Assembly (NCBI RefSeq): GCF_900188025.1
Contig: NZ_FZNO01000009.1
Location: 62,001 to 126,000, forward strand
DNA from: Blastococcus mobilis
GTDB taxonomy: Bacteria > Actinomycetota > Actinomycetes > Mycobacteriales > Geodermatophilaceae
Length of the DNA: 64,000 nucleotides
Direction: 5' to 3'
Shown: in pieces, positions 32,421 to 39,659 of the stretch
How the letters are laid out: every line of letters starts with the position of its first letter
How positions within the stretch are numbered: position 1 is the stretch's first letter
Position numbers and translations under genes: made by a program
Notes under the pieces: model-generated
What the model saw: only the letters and a program-made list of their open reading frames with translations
What the model was told of the DNA's origin: nothing
Databases searched by the model: none

Positions 32421-32502
32421 GGCGGGTTGCCCGAGTGGCCAATGGGAGCGGACTGTAAATCCGTCGGCTTAGCCTACGAAGGTTCGAATCCTTCACCCGC
32501 CA
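32421..32502 (+). tRNA. tRNA-Tyr (GTA)
   Basis: 82 nt with a long variable arm (class II). The acceptor GGCGGGT pairs with ACCCGCC, the anticodon is GTA in GACTGTAAATCC, and the T loop is GGTTCGAATCC. TACGCT at 32397-32402 is a likely -10 box. CCA is not encoded. Confidence 0.97.
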
Positions 32503-32515
32503 CGCCCGGTACGGC

Positions 32516-32541
32516 GGCCCCCGACCTCCAGGTCGGGGGCC
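32516..32541 (+). terminator. perfect hairpin after tRNA-Tyr
   Basis: GGCCCCCGACCT pairs with AGGTCGGGGGCC across a 2-nt loop. It lies between two convergent units and could stop both. No U tract. Confidence 0.75.
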
Positions 32542-32551
32542 GTTGGCATGT

Positions 32552-32983
32552 TCAGCCGACGGTGGGCGCCCGAGCGCTCGCGGTGGCGGTCCGTTCCAGC
32601 GGCTCGCCCCCGAGGAACAGCCAGCCGAAGGCGATCTCGACGTAGCGGGTGCAGCGCACGGTGACCTCGGCGCCATCGGTCTCGGCCGACCAGGAATCCA
32701 GCGCCGTCGCGCCGTCGGCGAGGTGGTCGGCCACGGCGGCCTGCGCGGTGGCCCCGGCGAGCGGCAGCTCGCCGTCCACCCCGCTGGCATAGACGATCCG
32801 CTCGTCGGTGCGGTTGGCCGCGGCGAGCGCGGCGCCGTCGCACACCGACTGGACCTCCTGCTGCTCGAGGAAGGCGTCGGACGCGGCGATACCGCCGAAC
32901 GCCATCAGCGCCGCCACCGTCCAGCACACCAGCACGAACGGCAGTGTCGAGCCGCGCTCGAGGCCTCGCCGGTCGACCCGCAC
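32552..32983 (-). CDS. TadG-like exported protein (Flp pilus / Rv3654c type)
   Basis: The protein has 143 residues. The start reads [25 protein letters not shown], the basic segment and single TM helix with small residues seen in TadE/TadG and Rv3654c-type proteins. [15 protein letters not shown] is the usual motif after it. TACAGT lies 6 nt before the GTG start, implying a leaderless transcript. No tad/flp assembly ATPase is in the window, so the role in pilus formation is inferred only. Confidence 0.7.
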   Translation of the reverse strand: MRVDRRGLERGSTLPFVLVCWTVAALMAFGGIAASDAFLEQQEVQSVCDGAALAAANRTDERIVYASGVDGELPLAGATAQAAVADHLADGATALDSWSAETDGAEVTVRCTRYVEIAFGWLFLGGEPLERTATASARAPTVG

Positions 32984-33008
32984 GCGGGCACTGTAGGCGG
33001 GCGACCGG

Positions 33009-33094
33009 TTGTCCACCGACTGTGGACAGCGTCTGTGGACACTGTGGACACTCGATCGGGTGGCGTGCAGGGGCAGGCCCCTGCCTGTGGACGA
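33009..33094 (+). promoter_or_regulatory. cluster of five DnaA-box-like 9-mers with a hairpin
   Basis: TTGTCCACC (33009), TGTGGACAG (33021), TGTGGACAC (33034), TGTGGACAC (33043) and TGTGGACGA (33086) each match the actinobacterial DnaA box TTGTCCACA/TGTGGACAA at 7-8 of 9 positions. A perfect 8-bp hairpin GCAGGGGC-AG-GCCCCTGC (33067-33084) sits among them. The site lies between two divergent genes. Confidence 0.55.
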
Positions 33095-33133
33095 CGGACC
33101 CGCGCGTCCGCACCGGCCGCAACACTCCGAGCC

Positions 33134-33418
33134 ATGTCCATCGAGATGCCCGCTGCCGAGGTCCATGCCATGGCCGCCGTGTTGCGCGAGGCCGCCGGTG
33201 ACGCCGAGGAGATCGGGGCCCGGCTCGACCGGGCAGGGGACGTGGGGGAGGCCCTGCAGCCGGCGGTCGAGGAGTTCCTCGACAGCCACCGGACGGCCGG
33301 GCGGGCGCTGGCCGGGGAACTCGCCTGGCTGGGCACCGCCGTCGCGGAGGTCGCCGACTCGTGGCTGGCGCTGGACCGGGCGCTGCTCGCTCCCCGCGGC
33401 CGGGCGGCGGCCGAATGA
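33134..33418 (+). CDS. small helical EspC/WXG-like protein
   Basis: The 94-residue all-alpha protein reads SIEMPAAEVHAMAAVLREAA followed by helices around EEFLDSHRTAG and LAWLGTAVAEVADSWLALD. Length, a Trp in the second helix region and helical-hairpin character resemble EspC/WXG100-type type VII secretion substrates or chaperones. A sequence match has not been checked. AACACT 7 nt before the ATG may be a weak -10. Its stop overlaps the ATG of the 708-residue gene. Confidence 0.65.
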   Translation: MSIEMPAAEVHAMAAVLREAAGDAEEIGARLDRAGDVGEALQPAVEEFLDSHRTAGRALAGELAWLGTAVAEVADSWLALDRALLAPRGRAAAE

Positions 33419-35541
33419 CGGCGTTCGTGCCACAGCCGGTGCCCCTGGAGATGCCACCGGGCGACCCGGCCGCTGTCGACGAGCTGGTGAGCGACGTCTC
33501 GGGGGCCGGGTTCTGGCTGGCCGTACTCCGCGACGAGCTGTCCGGTCCGGCGGCGTCGGCCCCAGGTTGGCTGGGCAACGACGCCGTGGCCGCCGCCGGG
33601 CAGGTGGTGCGGGTTGCCGGGCTCGCGCGGGAGGCCGCGGCCGCGGTGCTCGGCGTCAGAGGTCGGCTCAGCGCGTACGGGGAGCTGCTGCGGGAGACCC
33701 GCCGCGGGATCAGCCGCCTCCGGGAGGAGCAGGAGGAGGACACCCGGGCCGCGTGGGCGCGGCTGCAGGGCCTGCAGGACGTCACGACGGCCATGCGGAC
33801 CGGGGCCCCGGACGCGGTCGCCATCGTGGAGGAGTTCGAGGCGACGGAGGCCGCTCGGCGCCGGCGGCATGCCGCGTTGCTCGAGGTGCTCGCCGAGGAC
33901 GCCGCGGCGACCGTACGGGCGCTGGCCGGCGCCAGCCGTCCCGTGGGCGGCAGCGGGCGGCCCGGCGACGAGGGGCGGGTCCTCGCGTACCTGGCAGCGG
34001 AGCTGCCCGGCTGGGGCGACGAGGAACTGGCCGGACGTGGCGCCCGGCTGGCCCGGGTCCTGAGCGGACCGGTCGAGGACGCCGACTGGAACGCGCTGGC
34101 TCGGGAGGCCACGGCCTACGCCGGCTCGGCCGCCTTCGCCGAAGCCCTGCTGCTCGGCCTCGGCGTCGAGGGCGTACGCGAACTCCTGGGCGTGCTCGGG
34201 GACGGGCGCCTGGGAGCCGACAGCGCCGTGGCGGGTCTTCTGGCCGGAGCTCTCGGCGGGGCCCTGCGGACGGGTGACGCCCGTGACCCGGTTGGGGCGG
34301 TCCTGGACGCGGTCTATGTCGGCGTCGAGCAGCAGGACGCCCGCGTCGCCGTCGATCCCGGTCCGGATCCCGACGTCGTCGCACTCGGCATGGGGGCGGT
34401 CCTCGCGGCGACGGTGGGCATGAGATCGGGTGGACTCCGGCCGGAGACCATCGGGACGTGGGGGAGGCAGCTCCTCGCCCGTGAGCATGCGTGGGACGGC
34501 TGGCGCTCCGTGGAACGGGCCGTGCCCGCGAATCTTCGTGTGCCTCCGGTCGACCCCGTCCCGCTGGTGGTCGGGCTCCTGGCGGACAGCGAGGCGGCCG
34601 AGGCCGCGACCTTCCTCGGCGGGCTGCACGTCTGGTCGGCGATCCTGGCGCGCTCGTGGGACGACGGTGGGGCGGCTGTTGCCGACCTCGTCGAGCGCGC
34701 CGGCGCCGAACAGGGGCCGGCAGGGGACTCCGCCGTCCGCGCGGGGCTCCGGGCCCTCGGCGCGGGCCTGGCGGACGGCGATCCCGAGGACTGGCGAGTG
34801 GACCGGGGCACGGCGGCTGCTGTGGCGCCGGCGCTGGGACGAGCCGTGGCAGGGCACATCGGGGTGGCTGTCGAGGCCCTGTGGGTCGGCGTCGACGGGG
34901 GATCCGGCGGCACGAGCGACGCCCTGCGCGGCCTCGGTCATCTGACCCTGGCTCGGGACGCCGAGGCCTCGGTGGCGCAGGCGCTGTACGACTGGGCGCG
35001 GACGCAGCCGACCGCGTTCGAAGGAACCAGTGCATCGGCACCTCTGCCGGCGGTCGCGGTTCCCGCCGCCTACGTGGCGGCGAAGGAGTACGGCCAGCGT
35101 CTGGACCACGCGCTGGACGGGTTCGAAGCGCAGGAGGCGGCGGAGGAGAAGGAATGGTGGTGGGATCACACGGTCGGGCTGGTGGGCTTCGCACCGGGCG
35201 CGTGGGGCGTGGGGCTGGGGCTCGTCGAGGGCTACCTCGCGATCACTCTCGACATGGACGGCACCTGGACCGACCCTGTCGACGCGGGGCTGAGCTTCGA
35301 CGGTGCTGACGCGGCGAGCGCGGCCCGTGCCGGCGTCGCGTCGGACAGCGCGGAGCAGGCCCGTGCCGTGGTCGACCAGGCACGCGCTGCGTACGAGCGC
35401 ACCGCCGACGTCCTCGGCCGACCCGAGCCCCCGGTGTCACCGCGAACCGACTACCTCGAACCCCTCGGGGAGGTGGCGACCGACGTCGCCGTCGATCGGG
35501 CGCGGAGAGGCTTTCCCGTGCCGTTCTACGGCCCGCGGTGA
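33415..35541 (+). CDS. large protein with WXG/LXG-like N-terminus, possible type VII secreted effector
   Basis: The protein has 708 residues, co-translated with the preceding small helical protein (ATGA). Residues 1-120 are helical with a GWLGNDAVAAAGQ segment, as in the WXG-like modules of actinobacterial secreted proteins. The middle (about 180-560) is Ala/Gly-rich and repetitive in helix pattern. A Trp-rich piece (EKEWWWDHTVGLVGFAPGAW) with a glycine-rich hydrophobic stretch follows near residue 580, then a C-terminal helical part. I recognise no toxin or enzyme motif. The two-gene layout resembles EspC/ESX substrate pairs but no secretion machinery is present here. Confidence 0.7.
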   Translation: MTAFVPQPVPLEMPPGDPAAVDELVSDVSGAGFWLAVLRDELSGPAASAPGWLGNDAVAAAGQVVRVAGLAREAAAAVLGVRGRLSAYGELLRETRRGISRLREEQEEDTRAAWARLQGLQDVTTAMRTGAPDAVAIVEEFEATEAARRRRHAALLEVLAEDAAATVRALAGASRPVGGSGRPGDEGRVLAYLAAELPGWGDEELAGRGARLARVLSGPVEDADWNALAREATAYAGSAAFAEALLLGLGVEGVRELLGVLGDGRLGADSAVAGLLAGALGGALRTGDARDPVGAVLDAVYVGVEQQDARVAVDPGPDPDVVALGMGAVLAATVGMRSGGLRPETIGTWGRQLLAREHAWDGWRSVERAVPANLRVPPVDPVPLVVGLLADSEAAEAATFLGGLHVWSAILARSWDDGGAAVADLVERAGAEQGPAGDSAVRAGLRALGAGLADGDPEDWRVDRGTAAAVAPALGRAVAGHIGVAVEALWVGVDGGSGGTSDALRGLGHLTLARDAEASVAQALYDWARTQPTAFEGTSASAPLPAVAVPAAYVAAKEYGQRLDHALDGFEAQEAAEEKEWWWDHTVGLVGFAPGAWGVGLGLVEGYLAITLDMDGTWTDPVDAGLSFDGADAASAARAGVASDSAEQARAVVDQARAAYERTADVLGRPEPPVSPRTDYLEPLGEVATDVAVDRARRGFPVPFYGPR

Positions 35542-35777
35542 GCGCGACGGCATACCGTCCGGTCACGGGGGGTGGACACCCGAATCGGTGACCTGGAGTC
35601 TATGTCCAGTTACGGAACGCGACGGCACAAGGGTTCGTCACCCGGTCGTGATCTTCGATGCTTGTTCCTGCGGGTGACGGGAAGCAGTGTTCCCGGCGCG
35701 GTCCGTACTGAACGACGCTCTGCCCCCGCGCGTAGGTGGCTGCCGCACCAAACCGTCAGTCATGCCTAGGAGGCGTC
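35542..35777 (+). other. structured leader upstream of the repeat micro-peptide
   Basis: This 236-nt untranslated stretch contains an 8-bp perfect hairpin GTCACCCG / CGGGTGAC (35637-35644 with 35671-35678, 26-nt loop) and a smaller CTGGA / TCCAG (35593-35597 with 35605-35609). A TACCGT at 35553 could be a -10. No known riboswitch class was recognised. Confidence 0.45.
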
Positions 35778-35885
35778 ATGGGTAGCAACGTGCAGGGTGG
35801 TCCGAACACCGGTCGCGGTGCCAAGTGGAACCGCGGTGCCAAGTGGAACCGCGGCGCCAAGTGGAACCGCAGCACTGCGGTCTGA
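35778..35885 (+). CDS. 35-residue micro-peptide of three identical repeats
   Basis: The ATG follows a strong ribosome site (CTAGGAGGCGTC). The peptide is MGSNVQGGPNTG, then three copies of RGAKWN, then RSTAV. The 18-bp DNA repeat units start at 35814, 35832 and 35850 and differ by only one synonymous base. The charged/aromatic repeat, small size and absence of a signal peptide suggest a peptide signal, an RNA/DNA-binding tail or a RiPP-like precursor; none is shown. No modifying enzyme lies beside it. The next gene is a c-di-GMP signalling protein. Confidence 0.7.
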   Translation: MGSNVQGGPNTGRGAKWNRGAKWNRGAKWNRSTAV

Positions 35886-35908
35886 GCCGTAACCTCAAAA
35901 GCCGGTTT

Positions 35909-35938
35909 CACGGAGTCGGCCGGGTGGCCGCCTCCGTG
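35909..35938 (+). terminator. two-step hairpin after the micro-peptide
   Basis: CACGGAG pairs with CTCCGTG, and inside it CGGCC pairs with GGCCG across GGGT, with a single T/C mismatch between the stems. It starts 24 nt after the peptide stop, upstream of the c-di-GMP gene. It has no U tract. Confidence 0.6.
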
Positions 35939-36028
35939 ACTCAGGGCTGACCTCACCCCTCCGGGTCGGTGACGCTTGTCCAGGCGCCGCCCGCTGTTAG
36001 CCTCGGCGCGCCCGAGTTCACCGCGGAG

Positions 36029-38575
36029 ATGCAGGTACGAGTGGCCGAGCCGAACGACCGCACGCCGACCCGGCCGCTGCGTCTCAGCGCGTGGACCGTC
36101 GCGTGGATGGGGCTGGCGGTCGCCGTACCTGTTTCCCTCTGGGTGCTCGTGCCACTGGCCAAGCCGGTCGAACCCCACCTTCTCATCGCCGTCTTCGTCG
36201 GCCTGGTCGCCGCGGAGTCCTTCAATGTGGACTTCGAGTTCCGCAAGCAGGGGTTCTCCTGGTCCCTGAGCGAGCTCGCCTTCGTCATGGCGCTGGTCAC
36301 CGTCGGGGGTGCCTGGACCGCCGTGGCCTGGGCTTTGGCGGTCGGCCTCGTCTCCTTGATCCAAGGCTATTCACGCGCGAAAGCCGTCTTCAACGTCACC
36401 GTGGTCGTCCTGGAGGCGTGCGCCGCAGTCGCCGTCCTCCAGGTGCTGCCGGTGGGGGACATCTCCGAGCCCCGGGTCTGGGTCTCCTATCTGGTCGCCG
36501 TGCTCACGGCCAGCCTTCTGGGGGTGGCGCTCATCGCCGCCGCCATCACCGCGACCCAGGGGTACCCCGGCCGCACGTTGTGGGCGTCGTTCTTCGTCCC
36601 TCTCCTCATGGTCGGCCCGGTCTCCGTCGTCGTCGGGCTGGCCGTGCTGCTGCTGGTCGATGCCACCCCATGGGCCTGGCTGCTGATCGCACCGCTCGTC
36701 GTGGCGCTCGCGCTCCTCTACCGGCGCTTCGCTGCCGTGACGCGGGAGGGGCACAGCGTCGAGCGGGTCTACGACTTCGCCCGCCGGGTGGAGCAGGTCT
36801 CGCCGGACGAGGCCGGCACCCGGCAGATCGTGGAGGCGGTCCGGGAGCTGCTCAACGCCGACCGGGTGGCGCTGTGGCTGCCTCCCTACCTAGACGAGGA
36901 GCCGAGGCTGGTCGTCGTCGCCGAGAACGGCGCTGTCTGGTACGACGGCCCCGGCGACCCCGACGACGTGTTCCGCCGCCGGGCGGTCGGGTCGGTGGAC
37001 GGCCCGGTCCGGGTGTCTCTGGCCCGCGCCGACGACGAGGAGGCGGTCGCCTTGAGCCGGCGGGGGGTCTCCGACCTGCTCGGCGCTGCTGTCATGACCG
37101 CCGCCGGGGAGCCCGGTTACCTCGAGGTCTGCGACCGGCGCAGCGACATCCACTCCTTCGGCGACAGCGACCGCGCGGCGCTGGATTCCATGCTCACCCA
37201 CGTCAACGCGGCCATCCGGCACCAGCAGTTGCTCAGCCAGATCCGCTACGACGCCGACCACGACCGGTTGACCGGCCTGCCGAACCGGCAGCGTCTGGCG
37301 GCCGAGGTGGACCGGGTCCTGACCGAGGACCCGGCGACGGCACGGGCCGGCCTGATCCTGGCCGCGCTCGGCAACTACACCGAGGTCACCGACACTCTGG
37401 GCCATGCCGCCAGCGACGAGTTGCTGCTGGTCACCGCCGGGCTGCTCCGGGAGCACGCGCCGCCGCACGCCCTGCTGGCGCGCATGGAGGGTGAGCAGTT
37501 CGCCGTCCTGCTGCCGGGACTGTCGCTCGCCGCGACCGAGCGAGCCGCCCGACGGCTGCGGGAGGCCGCATCCGCGCGGGCCCGCGTCGCCGGGCTGGAC
37601 CTGGAGGTCACCCTGCGCATCGGGGTCGCCGCCGCACCCGGCCACGGCACCGACGCCGGCACGCTCATGCAGCGCGCCGACGTGGCCCTGCTCGCCGCCA
37701 CCGACTCCGGCGGCGTGGCCAGCTACCACCCGGTCCTGGACCAGCAGAGCCTCCGACGCCTGCAGCTGGGCACGGAGCTCGAGCAGGCGATGGCCGACGG
37801 GCAGATCAGCGTCGTATTCCAGCCGATCATCGACGCGCAGACCTCGGACCTCGTCTCGGTGGAGACCCTCGTGCGCTGGGCTCATCCGCGCTACGGCGCC
37901 ATCACGCCGGACGACTTCATCCACCTCGCCGAGCAGATCGGCCGGATCGGTGCGGTGACCGACCACGTGCTCGACCTCGCGCTGGCCCGCTGCAGGCGCT
38001 GGCTCGACCGGGACATCGCCCTGTCGGTCGCGGTGAACCTGTCCGCCCACTGCCTCAGCGAGCCCGACCTCGTCGCCCGCGTGCGCAGGGCGCTGCAGCG
38101 GCACGGGGTGCCGGGCGAGCTCCTCACCCTCGAGCTCACCGAGAGCAGCGTCGTCGACGACTCCGTGCGGGACAGCACCGTGCTCGCCGACCTGCATGCG
38201 CTCGGCCTCCGCCTGTCCATGGACGACTTCGGGACCGGGTACTCCTCGCTGTCCCAGCTGCGGCAGCTGCCGATCGACGAGGTCAAGATCGACAAGTCCT
38301 TCGTGCTGGGCATGTCGACCAGCCAGGGCGAGTCGTTCATCGCCCGCTCGATCATCGAGCTCGCCCACAACCTGGGGCTGCGGGTGGTCGCCGAGGGTGT
38401 GGAGGACGAGTTGACCCGTAACCTTCTCGCGGAGATGGGCTGCGACAAGCTCCAGGGTTTCCTGGTCAGCCGGCCGTTGCCCGACGACCGGCTGGAGAGC
38501 TGGCTGCTGGCTCGCACCGGGGTCCGGTCCGCTCTGCCGGGAGCGACGCACCGCCGGCTGTTCGTGCGCACCTGA
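36029..38575 (+). CDS. membrane GAF-GGDEF-EAL protein, probable c-di-GMP phosphodiesterase
   Basis: The protein has 848 residues from ATG 36029 (longer from GTG 35969; a TAGCCT at 35998-36003 fits the shorter form). About seven TM helices fill residues 20-220. A GAF-like domain spans about 245-400, ending in SQIRYDADHDRLTGLPNR. The GGDEF domain is degenerate: the active-site strand reads RMEGEQF near residue 485. The EAL domain keeps ETLVRW, NLSAHCL, LELTES, MDDFGTGYSS, KIDKSF and VAEGVED, so phosphodiesterase activity is likely. Ligand input through membrane or GAF domains is inferred. Confidence 0.88.
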   Translation: MQVRVAEPNDRTPTRPLRLSAWTVAWMGLAVAVPVSLWVLVPLAKPVEPHLLIAVFVGLVAAESFNVDFEFRKQGFSWSLSELAFVMALVTVGGAWTAVAWALAVGLVSLIQGYSRAKAVFNVTVVVLEACAAVAVLQVLPVGDISEPRVWVSYLVAVLTASLLGVALIAAAITATQGYPGRTLWASFFVPLLMVGPVSVVVGLAVLLLVDATPWAWLLIAPLVVALALLYRRFAAVTREGHSVERVYDFARRVEQVSPDEAGTRQIVEAVRELLNADRVALWLPPYLDEEPRLVVVAENGAVWYDGPGDPDDVFRRRAVGSVDGPVRVSLARADDEEAVALSRRGVSDLLGAAVMTAAGEPGYLEVCDRRSDIHSFGDSDRAALDSMLTHVNAAIRHQQLLSQIRYDADHDRLTGLPNRQRLAAEVDRVLTEDPATARAGLILAALGNYTEVTDTLGHAASDELLLVTAGLLREHAPPHALLARMEGEQFAVLLPGLSLAATERAARRLREAASARARVAGLDLEVTLRIGVAAAPGHGTDAGTLMQRADVALLAATDSGGVASYHPVLDQQSLRRLQLGTELEQAMADGQISVVFQPIIDAQTSDLVSVETLVRWAHPRYGAITPDDFIHLAEQIGRIGAVTDHVLDLALARCRRWLDRDIALSVAVNLSAHCLSEPDLVARVRRALQRHGVPGELLTLELTESSVVDDSVRDSTVLADLHALGLRLSMDDFGTGYSSLSQLRQLPIDEVKIDKSFVLGMSTSQGESFIARSIIELAHNLGLRVVAEGVEDELTRNLLAEMGCDKLQGFLVSRPLPDDRLESWLLARTGVRSALPGATHRRLFVRT

Positions 38576-38581
38576 GCATGG

Positions 38582-38690
38582 CCTCGTCCGGAGGCTCGCC
38601 CCGAGCCTGCGAGGAGGGAGAGAGGCGGGGTCCTTCAACTGCCCCCACCGCTCGCAGGCTCGCGGCGGGCCCCTGCAGGGAGGCCGAAGG
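38582..38690 (+). repeat. dispersed hairpin repeats, copies 4 and 5 in opposite orientation
   Basis: The first copy ends GGCGGGGTCCTT and the second runs TGCCCCCACCGCTCGCAGG to GCGGGCCCCTGCAGGG. Together they fill the gap between the c-di-GMP gene and the tRNAs. Confidence 0.65.
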
Positions 38691-38724
38691 CGTCAGGTAC
38701 AGTTCTCGACGGCTCTTCGAGCAC

Positions 38725-38797
38725 GCCCCTTTAGCTCAGTCGGCAGAGCGTCTCCATGGTAAGGAGAAGGTCTACGGTTCGATTCCGTAAAGGGGCT
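38725..38797 (+). tRNA. tRNA-Thr (GGT)
   Basis: 73 nt. The acceptor GCCCCTT pairs with AAGGGGC. The anticodon loop is ATGGTAA, giving GGT. The T arm is ACGGTTCGATTCCGT. CCA not encoded. Confidence 0.97.
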
Positions 38798-38844
38798 CTG
38801 TGACCAGCCGGTCCTGTCGCGAGACCGGGCCGCACGGTCATCCC

Positions 38845-38918
38845 GGCGGTGTAGCTCAGCCTGGTAGAGCAAGCGGCTCATAATCGCTGTGTCACCGGTT
38901 CAAGTCCGGTCACCGCTA
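38845..38918 (+). tRNA. tRNA-Met (CAT), elongator
   Basis: 74 nt. The acceptor GGCGGTG faces CACCGCT (terminal G-T pair). The anticodon loop CTCATAA gives CAT. The D arm AGCTCAGCCTGGTAGAGC is that of an elongator. The anticodon stem lacks the three G-C pairs of an initiator tRNA. Confidence 0.95.
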
Positions 38919-38923
38919 CTCCT

Positions 38924-38950
38924 GACGGACCCCGCACCCCGGGGTCCGTC
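38924..38950 (+). terminator. hairpin after tRNA-Met
   Basis: GACGGACCCC pairs with GGGGTCCGTC over a 7-nt loop. No U tract. Confidence 0.7.
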
Positions 38951-39015
38951 ACCGTGTCGGCAGCCGCCGCCGCGGGCGCACGGCACCTGCAACGACAAGG
39001 CTAGGAGCACTCCTC

Positions 39016-39180
39016 ATGGCAGCGACCGACATCCGTCCGAAGATCACCCTGGCCTGCCAGGAGTGCAAGAACCGCAACTACATCACCCGCAAGAACCGGC
39101 GGAACGACCCCGACCGGCTCGAGCTGAAGAAGTACTGCCCGCGGGACCGCAAGCACACGATGCACCGCGAGACCCGCTGA
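39016..39180 (+). CDS. rpmG: 50S ribosomal protein L33
   Basis: The 54-residue protein reads [16 protein letters not shown] and [16 protein letters not shown], ending HRETR, with CTAGGAG upstream. The first zinc pair CxxC is intact. The second pair is C-P-R-D instead of C-x-x-C, so one of four zinc ligands is replaced by Asp. It lies at the same place (after tRNA-Thr and tRNA-Met, before hadA) as in mycobacteria. Confidence 0.95.
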   Translation: MAATDIRPKITLACQECKNRNYITRKNRRNDPDRLELKKYCPRDRKHTMHRETR

Positions 39181-39212
39181 CGCGGGCGAACTGCTGAGCC
39201 GAGGGCGGGAGC

Positions 39213-39659
39213 ATGGCGCTGGACCGGGAACTGGTCGGGCGCAGCTACCCGCCCTCAGCCGTCTACGAGGTCGGTCGGGCGAAGATCGCCGAGTTCGCCA
39301 CCGCGATCGGTGAGGACGACCCGGTCCACCGCGACGTCGACGCCGCCCGCGCCGCCGGCCATCCCGACGTCATCGCGCCCCCGACGTTCGCCATCGTGGT
39401 CAGCCTCGAGGCTGCGTTCGTAGTGCTCAGCGACCCCGACGTCGGCCTGGACTACAGCCGGGTGGTCCACGGCGAGCAGAAGTTCGTGCACCACCGGGCG
39501 ATCCGCGCCGGGGACCGGCTCGTGGCCACGACGACGATCGACGCTGCCCGCACCGTCGCCGGCAACGACCTCCTGACCACCCGCGTCGACCTCGCCACCG
39601 AGGACGGCGAACCGGTGTGCACCGCTACCTCGATGCTCGTCGCCCGGGGTGAGGCATGA
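39213..39659 (+). CDS. hadA: (3R)-hydroxyacyl-ACP dehydratase subunit HadA-like (UPF0336)
   Basis: The protein has 148 residues with the FAS1-type single-hotdog dehydratase fold: SYPPSAVYEVGRAKIAEFATAIGEDDPVHRD, then PPTFAIVVS, then VVHGEQKFVHHRAIRAGD. In mycobacteria HadA pairs with HadB in mycolic-acid elongation, where HadA stabilises and HadB is catalytic. Geodermatophilaceae lack mycolates, so here it may serve another fatty-acid or polyketide-like chain. Overlap with hadB by ATGA. Confidence 0.88.
   Translation: MALDRELVGRSYPPSAVYEVGRAKIAEFATAIGEDDPVHRDVDAARAAGHPDVIAPPTFAIVVSLEAAFVVLSDPDVGLDYSRVVHGEQKFVHHRAIRAGDRLVATTTIDAARTVAGNDLLTTRVDLATEDGEPVCTATSMLVARGEA

Noticed and set aside
33009..33094. 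Chromosomal origin of replication
   Set aside because: Only five imperfect boxes in 86 bp, no AT-rich unwinding region, and no dnaA, dnaN, recF or gyrase genes nearby.
35542..35777. A GEMM c-di-GMP riboswitch upstream of the GGDEF/EAL gene
   Set aside because: The conserved GEMM core and tetraloop segments could not be matched by eye, so it is only described as a structured leader.
35814..35867. CRISPR or mobile repeat at the three 18-bp units
   Set aside because: No spacers; the units form an ORF with a good ribosome site and stop.
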